Assembly: GCA_054601695.1 (NCBI GenBank)
Contig: BAAHQB010000087.1
Span: 372,001 to 436,000 of the forward strand
DNA: 64,000 bases
DNA from: Amorphochlora amoebiformis
Taxonomy: Eukaryota; Cercozoa; Chlorarachniophyceae
Direction of reading: 5' to 3'
Shown here piece after piece: positions 1-64,000 of this stretch; position 1 is the stretch's first letter, and the number at the start of each line of letters is the position of its first letter. The position numbers were made by a program, and so were the translations under genes. The notes beneath the pieces are model-generated. The model was not told the DNA's origin. It searched no databases and saw only the letters and a program-made list of their open reading frames with translations.

Positions 1-169
1 TCTTCCAATCCATGATGGATCGTGCCCCAAGCTTCATGCAGTCCTCGAGCTGAAGTGCCTTCACCATCATAGAGACGCTCTTGGCGTACTTGGTCCAGTC
101 GTCCTCCTTGGTAAGCTTCAGCTTGGCAGTCCACTTGAGTAGGGCAGTACGTGTCGCTTCGAAACTCAT
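1..169 (-). CDS. Unidentified protein, N-terminal part, runs off the left edge
   Basis: On the minus strand an ATG at 169 opens a reading frame that stays open for 56 codons to the window edge. The peptide begins MSFEATRTALLKWTAKLKL and continues with lysine, aspartate and methionine-rich sequence ending near SIMDWK. Codon use (AAG, GAG, CTC, GAC) resembles the identified exons in this window and differs from the repeat DNA around it, which is why I treat it as coding. I do not recognise the family, and no membrane segment or catalytic motif is visible in this fragment. The upstream side (170-400) is unique sequence that would hold its promoter and 5' UTR. Confidence 0.5.
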   Translation of the reverse strand, partial: MSFEATRTALLKWTAKLKLTKEDDWTKYAKSVSMMVKALQLEDCMKLGARSIMDWK

Positions 170-405
170 AACCTGTCAGCGTAGCAGTGGTAGTTGTCCG
201 ATTGACTGTTGTCCGTTTGGATTATGGCAAATGATAATGACTAAATTCACAAGAAAATTCTCGCGTAGAAGGCCTTCCCTACCTAAGGTCTTCCCTTGGA
301 AGATCTTCCCCTCGGATGACTATTGCTAATTCGCATGCGTAGATTACGAATATGACGGTAGTCTAGCGATCTGACGTCTAGTTAAGCTTGTAGGTCCGGT
401 ATACG

Positions 406-1795
<1,390 letters not shown>

Positions 1796-2191
1796 TCATA
1801 TGCCACGCTTAACATACCATGTATTTTATTTGTATAGTTTCCCTTGGTGAGATACTAGCAGGTTGGTACCGGTTTTGCTGAGTCGCCGGCGGACCTTAGC
1901 ATGGAGAAAGCGAACACGTGTGCACGCCTCCCAGCCCTTTAGATTGTTGGTTTTCAACACAAATGGATATTAAAAGGTTAGATATTACGATATACCTTCG
2001 AACCAGGATCTAGGCCACCTGGGACCATGCATGAAATCACCATGTAGGCTGAAAGAGATGGTTTACGCTTAATTTTGAGAAGTTTAGAGTGATGTGTAGA
2101 AGGAAGTAATTGTGTGTATGCATGCATGTGTGAAATGTTTTTCATTTACATATGAGTATATATTCCTCAATATTACATATATATTTCTATA

Positions 2192-2282
<91 letters not shown>

Positions 2283-2490
2283 TCAAACACAATGCTTCCA
2301 TACGTATACCCTACCAGTCTCAATGAGCCGTCTTAGTATTTTTTTCCTCGGCCCAGTAAGATAGCCTGTGGTGACAATGACGTTCACGATGAGCGGCGCG
2401 GAGAACCCAGCGCACAAGGATAGGTAGAATAGAGATACACTTGCCGGTAACAAGTACTGCCTGAATGCGCGTTGCCCCCTAGGTGTACAC

Positions 2491-2848
<358 letters not shown>

Positions 2849-2891
2849 ACAATGTATAATATGTGTGTTCACAGTATATTTATGTTCAAAG

Positions 2892-3071
2892 GAATAGGAA
2901 GGAGAAGGTCTGTTCGTACAATTGCAAAAGCTTCTTATCGAGCCAACGTGGAGACTTCTGGTAAGTGCGCAGATATTTCTCTGGGAGTCGAGGCAATATA
3001 TCTTCTTTCGGTTTGCAGCTCTCCTTCTCGAGGAAGGTGTCCGCAACCTCGTCACCTACACGCAAATTTAA
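2892..3071 (+). CDS. Candidate terminal exons of a small unidentified gene
   Basis: Two segments join in phase. Positions 2892-2960 follow an AG and are followed by an exact GTAAGT donor; 3019-3071 follow TTTGCAG and end at TAA (3069-3071). The joined peptide includes RRRSVRTIAKASYRANVETS and then LLLEEGVRNLVTYTQI before the stop. The end looks faintly like the helix-turn of histone-fold proteins (compare VIRDAVTYTEHA of histone H4), but the match is too short to name a family. No upstream exon with a start codon was found with confidence. It could be a chance open stretch in intergenic DNA. Confidence 0.3.
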
Positions 3072-4320
3072 ATTTAGATTTAAATCAAAGCCGTGATATT
3101 TAGGTAGATGGCATGAAGATATTAAGAATTGACCCTGTTGGCGTAGGGGAATTAATTCACAAGCTTTCTTGTGTTGGGACGTCCAAAGGAACTTTAACCC
3201 AAGCTGGTATTTTTGATAGATGTTAGGGATTAGGATGAGAGTCGAGGTTAGAATTTAGCTAGGTTTAGGGATAGAATGTTCGATTGGAGTTAGAGAAATG
3301 GTTGAATCTGCTTCCATTGAGAGTTAGGGTTTGGCTTTCCCGGTTGGATGTAAATCGCCAGATACGAGAAAGGGTTCGAGTTTAGGTCGTTCAACAAGGA
3401 CATACACAGATATCTTAGCTCTAGAAACACGCATGACTGTACCTTATCGACGCCGTATCCAGGTACAACAGGCGGGTCGATAACCTTGCTGTCCCACGTA
3501 AACCTGATGTTTGTGTACGAAGCAACGTCTCAACTCATCAGGGGAAGCATAACCCTCTCATCCTTCCGGTGCATATGCTCTATTTATACACATATTTAAC
3601 CCTCATATCCCACCGAAAGCCCTCCAAGGCACATTAAGGCTTAGTCCACCCTCTTTCTCACATCCACGAAAGCAAAATGGGATTGGATCATAGAATCTAA
3701 TCACTGACCATCCCTCCTTCATGTCGTCGACGTTTACTTGACGACTGAGAAGGTGACTCGAGCACTGTGTTCTCCTCTTATCACCTGTGCGCTCGAGCAC
3801 TGGCTTACCCCCGCCGACTTGTGGTCTTCCATCATCCATCTCACCGGCACGTGATGGTTATGTGACAAGGGCCGCGATCACGATTCCGCTTGTCAGGATG
3901 TCCCGCGCATGTCCTGCGAGTGCAAACGAAATTGACACGTGTCACCACTTAGTCAGGAACCGCTTAACGCGCCAACCGTCGTCCAATTTTTGAGGAACTA
4001 GACCACGTATAAGGATATACTGTCATTCATTCATTGATCTAAATGATTTTGTACTACCAAAGGTACTTTTTAGCTCCGCGATTAGTTGTAAGAGCATCGA
4101 GCGAGGAAAATAGCTCTTCTGACACTGCGACAAGTCACATATTCAACCAGGTTTGATCGAATACCGAAACCGTAAAGTTGACTACTTGAGTCGATATCAT
4201 GCGACCTTAGAGGTGGGTTTTTACAGGAGCGGCAAGGGTGTGGTTTGCACACAGAGATTGCGATAGCACCATTCCAATCATCCTCTGTCATTGTCCTTCA
4301 GATCCTCGCAACGAGTCGAG

Positions 4321-7534
<3,214 letters not shown>

Positions 7535-7730
7535 TCATTTAAACAATACATATTCGGTTAAATGCTACTGCTTCAACTCCATAGCAGTCACTATAGGTAG
7601 TAGGCTAATTGAAAGTTTTCATTACGGTATTCATCTTTCACTCAGTACATGTGGATAGTATTTTTTATCATTAGTGTAGAATATTAAAATGATCTACGTC
7701 TAGAGCCTGAGTCAATTATATAATTATATG

Positions 7731-7763
<33 letters not shown>

Positions 7764-7980
7764 CTAGATATGTGTGTTATAACTAGTATAATAAATATAC
7801 ATGTATTTTTATACGTATCACAGATGTCATCGTCTAGATCACATCATCACGCTAGTAATAATAAATTTTAATATCTAGTAAACAAAACTTGTACTCGCGA
7901 TCGATGTGAGATTGTTGTGGAAAAAACATATACAAAAAAAAAAAAATTACATATTGTGGTAGTATAACGTCATATCATGG

Positions 7981-8023
<43 letters not shown>

Positions 8024-8227
8024 GTGTATGTATTTACATATATAACTATAAAAATATACATGTGTGGCAATGTTCGGGGATCGTTGGAATTGGTGTGAAG
8101 TGCTGTAATCAGCTTAATTCTCTGAATGCACATGCAGCAAAACTTATAGTATCGTCCACGTGCTGCTTATCACACCAATTGTCTACAAGATTCAGATTAT
8201 AGTACGCAGGAATGCATTGGTTCGTAT
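7535..8227. other. Convergent intergenic region between the methyltransferase and LOG genes
   Basis: About 690 bases of mostly unique AT-rich sequence where two 3' ends meet. It holds short (TA)n tracts near 7735-7765 and 7980-8020 and an A-run near 7935. No gene or RNA is visible. Confidence 0.7.
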
Positions 8228-9251
8228 TCATTTTTTCTCCTCCTCCTTTAGCCCATTGAGACGCTTCTGAGCGTCTTCAGCCTCCACCTTATCCAAGTAC
8301 TCAGTGATGTATTTGAAGGCCTCGTCGACGTCATCGGTGATGAAGAGTTTTTTTACGTCATCCGGCGAGACGGTGCCGAACTCGACGAGAGAATCCCAGT
8401 TGATGACGGTATTCCAAAACTTTTTGGAGAACAGGACGATGGGGATGTTGGGGTGTTTGCCGGTTTGGATGAGGGTCATGAGCTCGAATAGCTCGTCACA
8501 GGTACCGAATCCTCCTGGGGATGCAACGAGAGCATGGCAAGTGTTCGCCATCCAGTATTTGCGGGTGAAGAAGTAGTGATATTCGAAAGCGAGGTCATTC
8601 GAGACGTAGGGGTTGAGGCCAGCCTCAAAAGGCAGAGAGATCCCCATACCAATAGACGCTGCACCCTTAACCTCACTTGCACCACGGTTCGCAGCCTCCA
8701 TAAGGCCTGGTCCACCTCCAGTGGCTACGCTGATCCTTTTGTAGTCTTTCTTCTGCCTATCCACACCCCACTGCGCGAGTTTGCGTGCCAGTGTTCTCGT
8801 CTGCTCGTACATCCCGCACATCCACTTGGTGCGCTGCATTCGAAGAACTTTCGCCTTTGCTTTCTGGTGTTCGGGTGTGCCTTGTTTGGTAGCTGCGAGC
8901 TCTGTCTCTGCCTTTTTTGTTAGCTTGGCGTGATCGTCAGGGTGGCGTGCCCGCGCAGAGGCGAAGAACAATACCGTAGCCTCGACATTCCTCTCCTTGA
9001 GACGAGTCTCGGTCTCATAGTACTCACAGAGAATACGGATAGGACGAGCGGAGTTGCTCATGAGAAACCCACGGTTTTTATAGGCCTGGTGTTAGAGGAT
9101 GTAAGAGAGCCGTGTGTTTGGTATGTCGCAGGGAATTTGGTCATGTCTGCTTGACCTTAATCGTCGGGGTGTATTCTTCACCATCCATGACAATCTTTTT
9201 GTTGCTGCCGATCTGGTCGGGCAGGGTGTTGACGGACGAAACATGGAGCAT
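8228..9251 (-). CDS. LOG-family protein (lysine-decarboxylase-like Rossmann fold), 2 exons, 317 aa
   Basis: Exon 1 is 9251-9156 and exon 2 is 9085-8228 on the minus strand, joined over a 70-base GT-AG intron in phase 0. Exon 2 alone would open at an internal ATG (9061), but joining exon 1 restores the family's usual start, EEYTPTIKAYKNRGF followed by ARPIRIL. The LOG signature is present as GGGPGLMEAA near residue 155 and PGGFGTCDE near 222. Some family members release free cytokinin bases from nucleotide monophosphates (phosphoribohydrolase activity); this longer form, with extra helices before the glycine loop, is common in bacteria and microbial eukaryotes and its substrate is uncertain. 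The C-terminus is Lys/Glu-rich. No targeting peptide is evident. The 5' end diverges from RRP12 across 239 bases. Confidence 0.92.
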
Positions 9252-9490
9252 CTTCTTGCGGCTGGCTCCGTAACAAGATCTTCGGATTTTAGGTTGCGAT
9301 GCGGCGGGGTACCCCACCGAGCACCCCCCTGAATATACCTGAAAGGCTGGTATCGAGATCAACATGCTCGATATCCAAATTTGATATACCCTTCAGCACA
9401 AAATCCCGGGAATGGGCCGGGATTCCCAAACCTGATCGGCAGAATCGGCGATTATGAAGATAAAAGTTCGGTGTCTTTCCTCCCCCGACA
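9252..9490. promoter_or_regulatory. Putative bidirectional promoter between LOG and RRP12
   Basis: The two start codons point away from each other and are 239 bases apart, so both promoters must lie here or in the first exons. The segment is unique and fairly GC-rich, without (TA)n. It contains a short palindrome, CGGGGTACCCC (near 9305), and a pyrimidine stretch just before the RRP12 ATG. No TATA-type element is convincing. Confidence 0.4.
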
Positions 9491-39842
<30,352 letters not shown>

Positions 39843-40286
39843 CTCGCAGCTAGTTCCTGATCATTGGCAAAATCTACCTAACCAGAGCCTTAAATTCGGG
39901 CTCGAAAAAGTTTAGATATCAATAGCTATCTAGAGAGTATGAAGTGATAATATAGTACTGCATACACTAGATTAGTCTAGTAGCCTGCGGTCACGATAAT
40001 TCATCGTGAATGATGACAATTTCTGCACTAGGCTTCTGGTCCATGGATTTCCGATGTACCGTACTCTAAATATTGCATCCTTTGAGCGACCGATCATACA
40101 AGAGAAAAACATATATAATGATAAATGAAGTTCAACTGAGCCGTAACTGTAATATATTCAATTGAAGCTATACACTAGATACAGATTACAGGATATACAA
40201 TTGCTAGTAGAGCACACCGGGCGTCCACACTGTGCAACGAGTGTACTGCGGGGCGCACACGGCAGGCAAGTTTAAGACGGTCAAGA
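39843..40286. other. Convergent intergenic region between RRP12 and MPC2
   Basis: 444 bases of unique sequence where the two 3' ends meet. No microsatellite, repeat or gene is visible; it must contain both polyadenylation regions. Confidence 0.7.
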
Positions 40287-40393
40287 TCAATCTTTCTTCG
40301 TCTTGTTGAACTCGGAATAAACCTGTTTAATCAACGAAGGAATGCGTTTAAATGTACCCACAGAGAGGATATATTATAAATGTGATATAGATA

Positions 40394-40426
<33 letters not shown>

Positions 40427-40983
40427 GTATGTATGTATAATATATGGACATATTATATATATATATATATATGTATATATATAATATATATATATATATA
40501 TGTATATATATTCGTGTATATATGTATACATTTATTTTTCATACTACATGTACATGTAAATTATACCTTGCGACCAAGATGATAGGTTCCAGTCACGGCA
40601 AGACTGCAATTCAGACAATTTCGTCATCATGTCAAAGTGACCATGCTATTAGTAGGGCGGATGACATGATATGCGCCGTGTTCGGTATAGTGGGGTTTCG
40701 ACCTGATGTTGACGGCGAAAAGGTTGTAATTCACTGGGATAATAACCATGGAGTACCTGTTTGATCAATCTTTAGGTAACATGTTGAGAAGGTGTGCATA
40801 TCCGGGGTGTTTGTACCTCGACCAGATGAATCCAGTGGCACAGAGAGCAGTTTGCTGCATAGTGCTTACCTGGCGTTTAGTATTGGGAGTATATACATGT
40901 ATGTAAGCGAAGTCTTATCCAATAAGCTACGCACATATTATATATTATATATATATATATTAATATTATATTATATATATATA

Positions 40984-41074
<91 letters not shown>

Positions 41075-41410
41075 GTGTATGTATGTGTACATATGTATAT
41101 TTATATTGCGTTATGTGCATTTAAATCCTGTAGATTACGGAGAAAATTGTACCTTCTCAACGGGACGGTTGTAATCGAGCAGGTTGGTGATTGACAGCAT
41201 CCACTAACAGTTGATTTATATGTATATATGTATATTTCTATGTGTATATACTATATATGTATATGTATATACTATATGTATATGTATATGTGCATAGTAT
41301 GTATGTAATATGTGTATGTTTATGTATGTGTATATATGTGAATATATGTGTATATTGGTAACAAATACAAACAGATTTAGAGATATATATAATATCTATA
41401 TGTAAATGTA

Positions 41411-41447
<37 letters not shown>

Positions 41448-41506
41448 TTACATATATATACATATATATATATATATACATATATATATAATTGTATACA
41501 TACACA

Positions 41507-41545
<39 letters not shown>

Positions 41546-41713
41546 TTGTGTGTGTGTGTGTATGTATATACACAATAATACATAGGATGTGCTAAGTTAT
41601 TTAATATTGTAGATAGATTATGTGTAGCACATATGAATTTTGTAATAGAACACATATATTTCTTATTATTTTGATTATATTACATATACACGTGAATGTT
41701 TGGATGTATGCTT

Positions 41714-41773
<60 letters not shown>

Positions 41774-41831
41774 GTGTGTGTGTGTGTACATATATGACAT
41801 ATATAAACAAAACCATATATATATGTATATA

Positions 41832-41877
<46 letters not shown>

Positions 41878-41881
41878 CAAT

Positions 41882-41927
<46 letters not shown>

Positions 41928-42197
41928 ATATATTTATATTATTTTATATATATATTTATATATATATATATATATATACATATAATATATATATATATAT
42001 TTCATATATTTAGACTATATATGGAATTATACTTATATGTAGACATATATACAAATTGTATAGCATGCATAACAATCTTCGCGCACAATACCCTAGACCC
42101 TGAAATAATTCTCACCACCCCCCCACTTAACCTTCCATGTGGGCGCCCAGAAGTGAATGGTGAACGGCCCCGCAGGATGTGAAACGAAAGTGCGGGC
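40287..42197 (-). CDS. MPC2: MPC2, mitochondrial pyruvate carrier subunit 2 (first exon unresolved)
   Basis: Exons on the minus strand, 5' to 3': 42197-42132, 41203-41153, 40869-40817, 40756-40703, 40603-40567, 40322-40287 (stop TGA 40289-40287). They join in phase to 98 codons plus stop. MPC2 pairs with MPC1 in the inner mitochondrial membrane to import pyruvate. Seen: [16 protein letters not shown] (the conserved HPAGP..HFWAP..KW motif), [39 protein letters not shown] and YHLGRK near the C-terminus, all in the order of human and yeast MPC2. Hydrophobic stretches fit its three membrane helices. The acceptor before exon 42197-42132 requires a phase-0 exon upstream; a candidate ATG at about 42352 ends in a weak GTTCAC donor and is not certain. 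Intron 41204-42131 is (TA)n-rich; the gene follows MPC1 on the same strand. Confidence 0.88.
41204..42131 (-). repeat. (TA)n-rich intron of MPC2
   Basis: TA, TATG and TACA microsatellite with several TG/CA runs. It is the only large expansion in the MPC pair other than the intron at 40870-41152, which is also TA-rich. Confidence 0.85.
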
Positions 42198-42474
42198 CTA
42201 GCAATATCAGCGCTTCAGAATGCAACAAAACTTTGCGTAGTTGATGGGAATTAGCGAGTTTGCTGATAGGGTCCAGTGATGATAGGTGAACGCGTTCATT
42301 AAGTGTTGGCCCAAGACAACCTTTCCATCCTAACCCCCCTTTAATGAACATACCACATCCGGGAGAGGAAGCTTGAGCACTTGCGCCTGAGGAGAGAGGT
42401 ATCAATTCGACATCGTAGGATGAAGAGTATTCTTTACCTGGAGCCCCTGGCCAATAGCGGAGAGGAAGGCTACC
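42198..42474. other. Short spacer between MPC1 and MPC2
   Basis: 277 bases separate the MPC1 stop from the first recognised MPC2 exon. The missing first exon and promoter of MPC2 probably lie here or inside MPC1. No stable RNA or repeat is visible. Confidence 0.5.
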
Positions 42475-43713
42475 TTACCAGCAGTTCCCTATGATGATCA
42501 TGTTCATGAAGTCAAAGACGGTGGGGCGCTGAGGTCTTCATATGGATGGTTTACCGTCGATGATGTTGGGGTATCGTTGAGCGGAATCTTCGCCTAGTCG
42601 AGATCAGAGAATAAACTAAGAATATGTGTGTTTCCACCGCGATAGAGATGGGTGGGTTCAATAGTTCCACCTGCTGCTCCTGCTCATACTTCAATCCGCG
42701 CATCAACTGAGTGAGCTGTGGAAACAGAGAACAACAATTTTCACTCTGGCACGTCGCATAATCTCATCGAGACGAAAAGCATATGGATGGCCGATGATCC
42801 TATACAACAAAATCGTGCACTGTCACCTGGGCGCCCTCGTTGAAGAAGTGACAGGCGAAGAGAAGGTAATTCCTTGGCTGCACAAATTCCAATATGTAAG
42901 TGTATTTTCATCATGCTACACATCGACAGCCATAGGGACGTACCTGCACGAGCCACGCGAAGCGCATGAAGAGAGCGGAGTAGACACAAAGCGCAGAGGT
43001 CATCGGAACAGAGATAACCTACGCCACGTGGAGCACTGGTGAGAATTTCCGCGAATAATTGTGAGTCGAGTATGTGTGTCTCACCTCAGGGCCCTGGTTA
43101 AAGGCGTCAGACACCGCAGCAACGACGAGGCCCCAGTTTGCAATCTAGAGGTTAGTGACGATATTCAGTTCTCGAATTTGGCAAAAACTTGCTTGAGCGC
43201 GCCAGTGAACATAAAAATCACAAGATCGGTAAGGTACACGTCCAATCGATCGCAAACTAATTCTATGTGCCCCATTACCGGGCCCCAGAAATGAGTAGTC
43301 TTCCATCCCGTCTTCGGATTAGTTATAGCCGCTGAGGAGTTAGATCAGGGGTTAGGGGGTATCTACGAATTGCTCAAACAACGTAGCCAGGAACGATATG
43401 TTCGCATAAGCTATATGATGTGCGTCAAGCAGCTATGAAGACAAGAGAAGCGTATAATCATCTCTCATAGCGTATATGGAATACCTAGTTACTCCAAAAT
43501 ATCAAAACCCCGAAGCGCACCTACCCCCTTGCAACAGACACAAAGCGCCGTCAAGATTCGTTCCGTGCGCAGAAGTTCAGAAAATGTAGTTTTTTTCCGT
43601 CCAATCGGCATAGCATATTCATACTTTAATAAATTTTACAGGGAAGAGAAAAATCGCGTATGAATAAATTGGATATCCTCTCCAGACCCACCTGCAAGCC
43701 GACCCAGGACCAT
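42475..43713 (-). CDS. MPC1: MPC1, mitochondrial pyruvate carrier subunit 1, 7 exons, 119 aa
   Basis: Exons on the minus strand: 43713-43692, 43331-43279, 43144-43085, 43018-42944, 42877-42827, 42715-42671, 42528-42475 (TAA 42477-42475). They total 360 bases in frame; human MPC1 is 109 aa. MPC1 is the obligate partner of MPC2 for pyruvate entry into mitochondria. Seen: THFWGP, NWGLVVAAVSDA, PMTSALCVYSALFMRFAW, then PRNYLLFACHFFNEGAQ and LTQLMRGLKYEQEQQ, matching MPC1 rather than MPC2 along its length. The C-terminal exon, RPTVFDFMNMIIIGNCW, is not conserved and is placed by phase and splice sites only. The 22-base first exon (MVLGRLA) is also inferred from phase. Introns are 66-360 bases and free of (TA)n. 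The start codon lies 128 bases from that of Der on the opposite strand. Confidence 0.88.
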
Positions 43714-43841
43714 CGTTGCGCGCGTCGCTTTATCGGAATCCACGGGTGGGATGAGTTTAGAAGAAATCTTGATATTCCGGAACCCTAGATGAACTTTAAT
43801 ACCTCGGTAATTCCATTTAATACAACTTTAATTTCTCGGCA
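43714..43841. promoter_or_regulatory. Putative 128-base bidirectional promoter between MPC1 and Der
   Basis: Two start codons diverge across this unique, repeat-free segment, so it must serve both genes unless transcription starts inside the coding regions. It contains a TTCCGGAA palindrome near 43776 and AT-rich words near the Der start. No known core element is certain. Confidence 0.4.
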
Positions 43842-63157
<19,316 letters not shown>

Positions 63158-63158
63158 G

Positions 63159-63221
<63 letters not shown>

Positions 63222-63289
63222 GTATGCTATGTTATATTCATACGTATACATATACATGAGATAGGAAATACACCTTCACAACAATACAC

Positions 63290-63320
<31 letters not shown>

Positions 63321-63370
63321 TCTACTTATATATATATATGTGTGTGTGTGTGTATACTATGTACACATAT

Positions 63371-63423
<53 letters not shown>

Positions 63424-63593
63424 TCTACTTATGTATGTGTGTATGTGTGTGTGTGTGTGTATACTATGTACACATATACACACATATATATATATATATA
63501 TTTACATTTAATAAAAATGTATATTATTAGATATACATGCATAAAACATACATACATATATGTATATACATGCATATATGTCTATACATATAT

Positions 63594-63643
<50 letters not shown>

Positions 63644-63963
63644 TGGGAAACATACATGTATTTATATACCTCATGTATTTATATACCTACATATACGCAT
63701 ACGTACACATTTGATGTATGTACATACATACATGTATATCTATGTACGTGTGTACATTGTGTATGGCGGGTGTAAATATATACATAAATGTGTGTGTGTT
63801 ATAGAAGTTTATACGTGTTGTATATTATATACATATATATATATATAGATATATAATATATATTTGCAGTAAAGATTATGTATCAATATGTGTATATATA
63901 AATATACATATATATATATATATGTATATATATAATATATTATATATATATATATATATGTAG

Positions 63964-64000
<37 letters not shown>
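63158..64000 (+). repeat. (TA)n-rich Der intron running to the right edge, with a TG/CA duplication
   Basis: TA microsatellite with two copies of a segment GCGCGTATCTACTTAT followed by a TG run and TATACTATGTACACATATAC at 63313-63383 and 63415-63485. A possible exon start (TTTGCAG at 63863-63869) is discussed as a finding; no exon is called here. Confidence 0.7.

Noticed and set aside
8304-8923. Plus-strand and alternative-frame open frames across the LOG gene
   Set aside because: They are shadows of the LOG exon, which carries the family motifs in the minus-strand frame.
9141-9365. A separate 74-codon minus-strand gene beginning at 9365
   Set aside because: Its second half is exon 1 of the LOG gene, joined over a 70-base intron; the sequence before the ATG at 9251 has no family support.
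42127-42405. A 92-codon minus-strand open frame
   Set aside because: It overlaps the MPC2 exon in another frame; the family match (HPAGP, HFWAP) is in a different frame bounded by splice sites.
42741-43294. Open frames on both strands between MPC2 and Der
   Set aside because: They overlap MPC1 exons in other frames; only the spliced minus-strand frame matches a known family.

Overview
This window is nuclear DNA of an intron-rich microbial eukaryote. Genes are cut into many short exons of about 24 to 340 bases. The long introns are filled with (TA)n microsatellites, GA/CT tracts, one 700-base TTA tract and interstitial TTAGGG-type repeats. I rebuilt each gene by eye by joining exons in a consistent phase, and every junction I accepted is GT-AG. 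A nuclear copy of the bacterial double GTPase Der/EngA, a YtqB/MnmM-type tRNA methyltransferase with a signal-peptide-like leader, and a LOG-family protein together suggest a plastid-bearing protist or alga. That is an inference; I cannot name the species.

Layout, left to right. (1) 1-169, minus: the 5' end of an unidentified gene. (2) 170-4320: mostly (TA)n and unique DNA, with one weak two-exon candidate (2892-3071). (3) 4321-7534, plus: YtqB/MnmM-like SAM methyltransferase, 6 exons, 304 aa. (4) 8228-9251, minus: LOG-family protein, 2 exons, 317 aa. (5) 9491-39842, plus: RRP12, a ribosome-biogenesis HEAT-repeat protein, 55 exons, 1273 aa spread over 30 kb. (6) 40287-42197, minus: mitochondrial pyruvate carrier subunit MPC2 (first exon unresolved). 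(7) 42475-43713, minus: its partner MPC1, directly upstream of MPC2, 7 exons, 119 aa. (8) 43842 to beyond the right edge, plus: Der/EngA GTPase, 21 exons seen (564 codons), C-terminal domain outside the window.

The most unusual signal is a repeated structural pattern in RRP12 and Der. Many exons have one or more partial copies next to them. Copies holding the 5' half of an exon with its acceptor lie upstream of the intact exon. Copies holding the 3' half with its donor lie downstream. (TA)n separates the copies. This is what tandem duplication gives when one breakpoint is inside an exon and the other is in the flanking (TA)n: the coding exon stays intact and the intron grows by taking up exon edges. 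The strongest case is Der exon 19 (the NKxD region of GTPase domain 2), present eight times between 59649 and 60545.

Other points: the two MPC subunits form a head-to-tail pair that diverges from Der over 128 bases; interstitial telomere-type arrays lie inside introns, and some share a unique flanking sequence 40 kb apart in opposite orientation; complementary purine and pyrimidine blocks occur within single introns; the second G domain of Der carries a charged insertion of roughly 75 residues.
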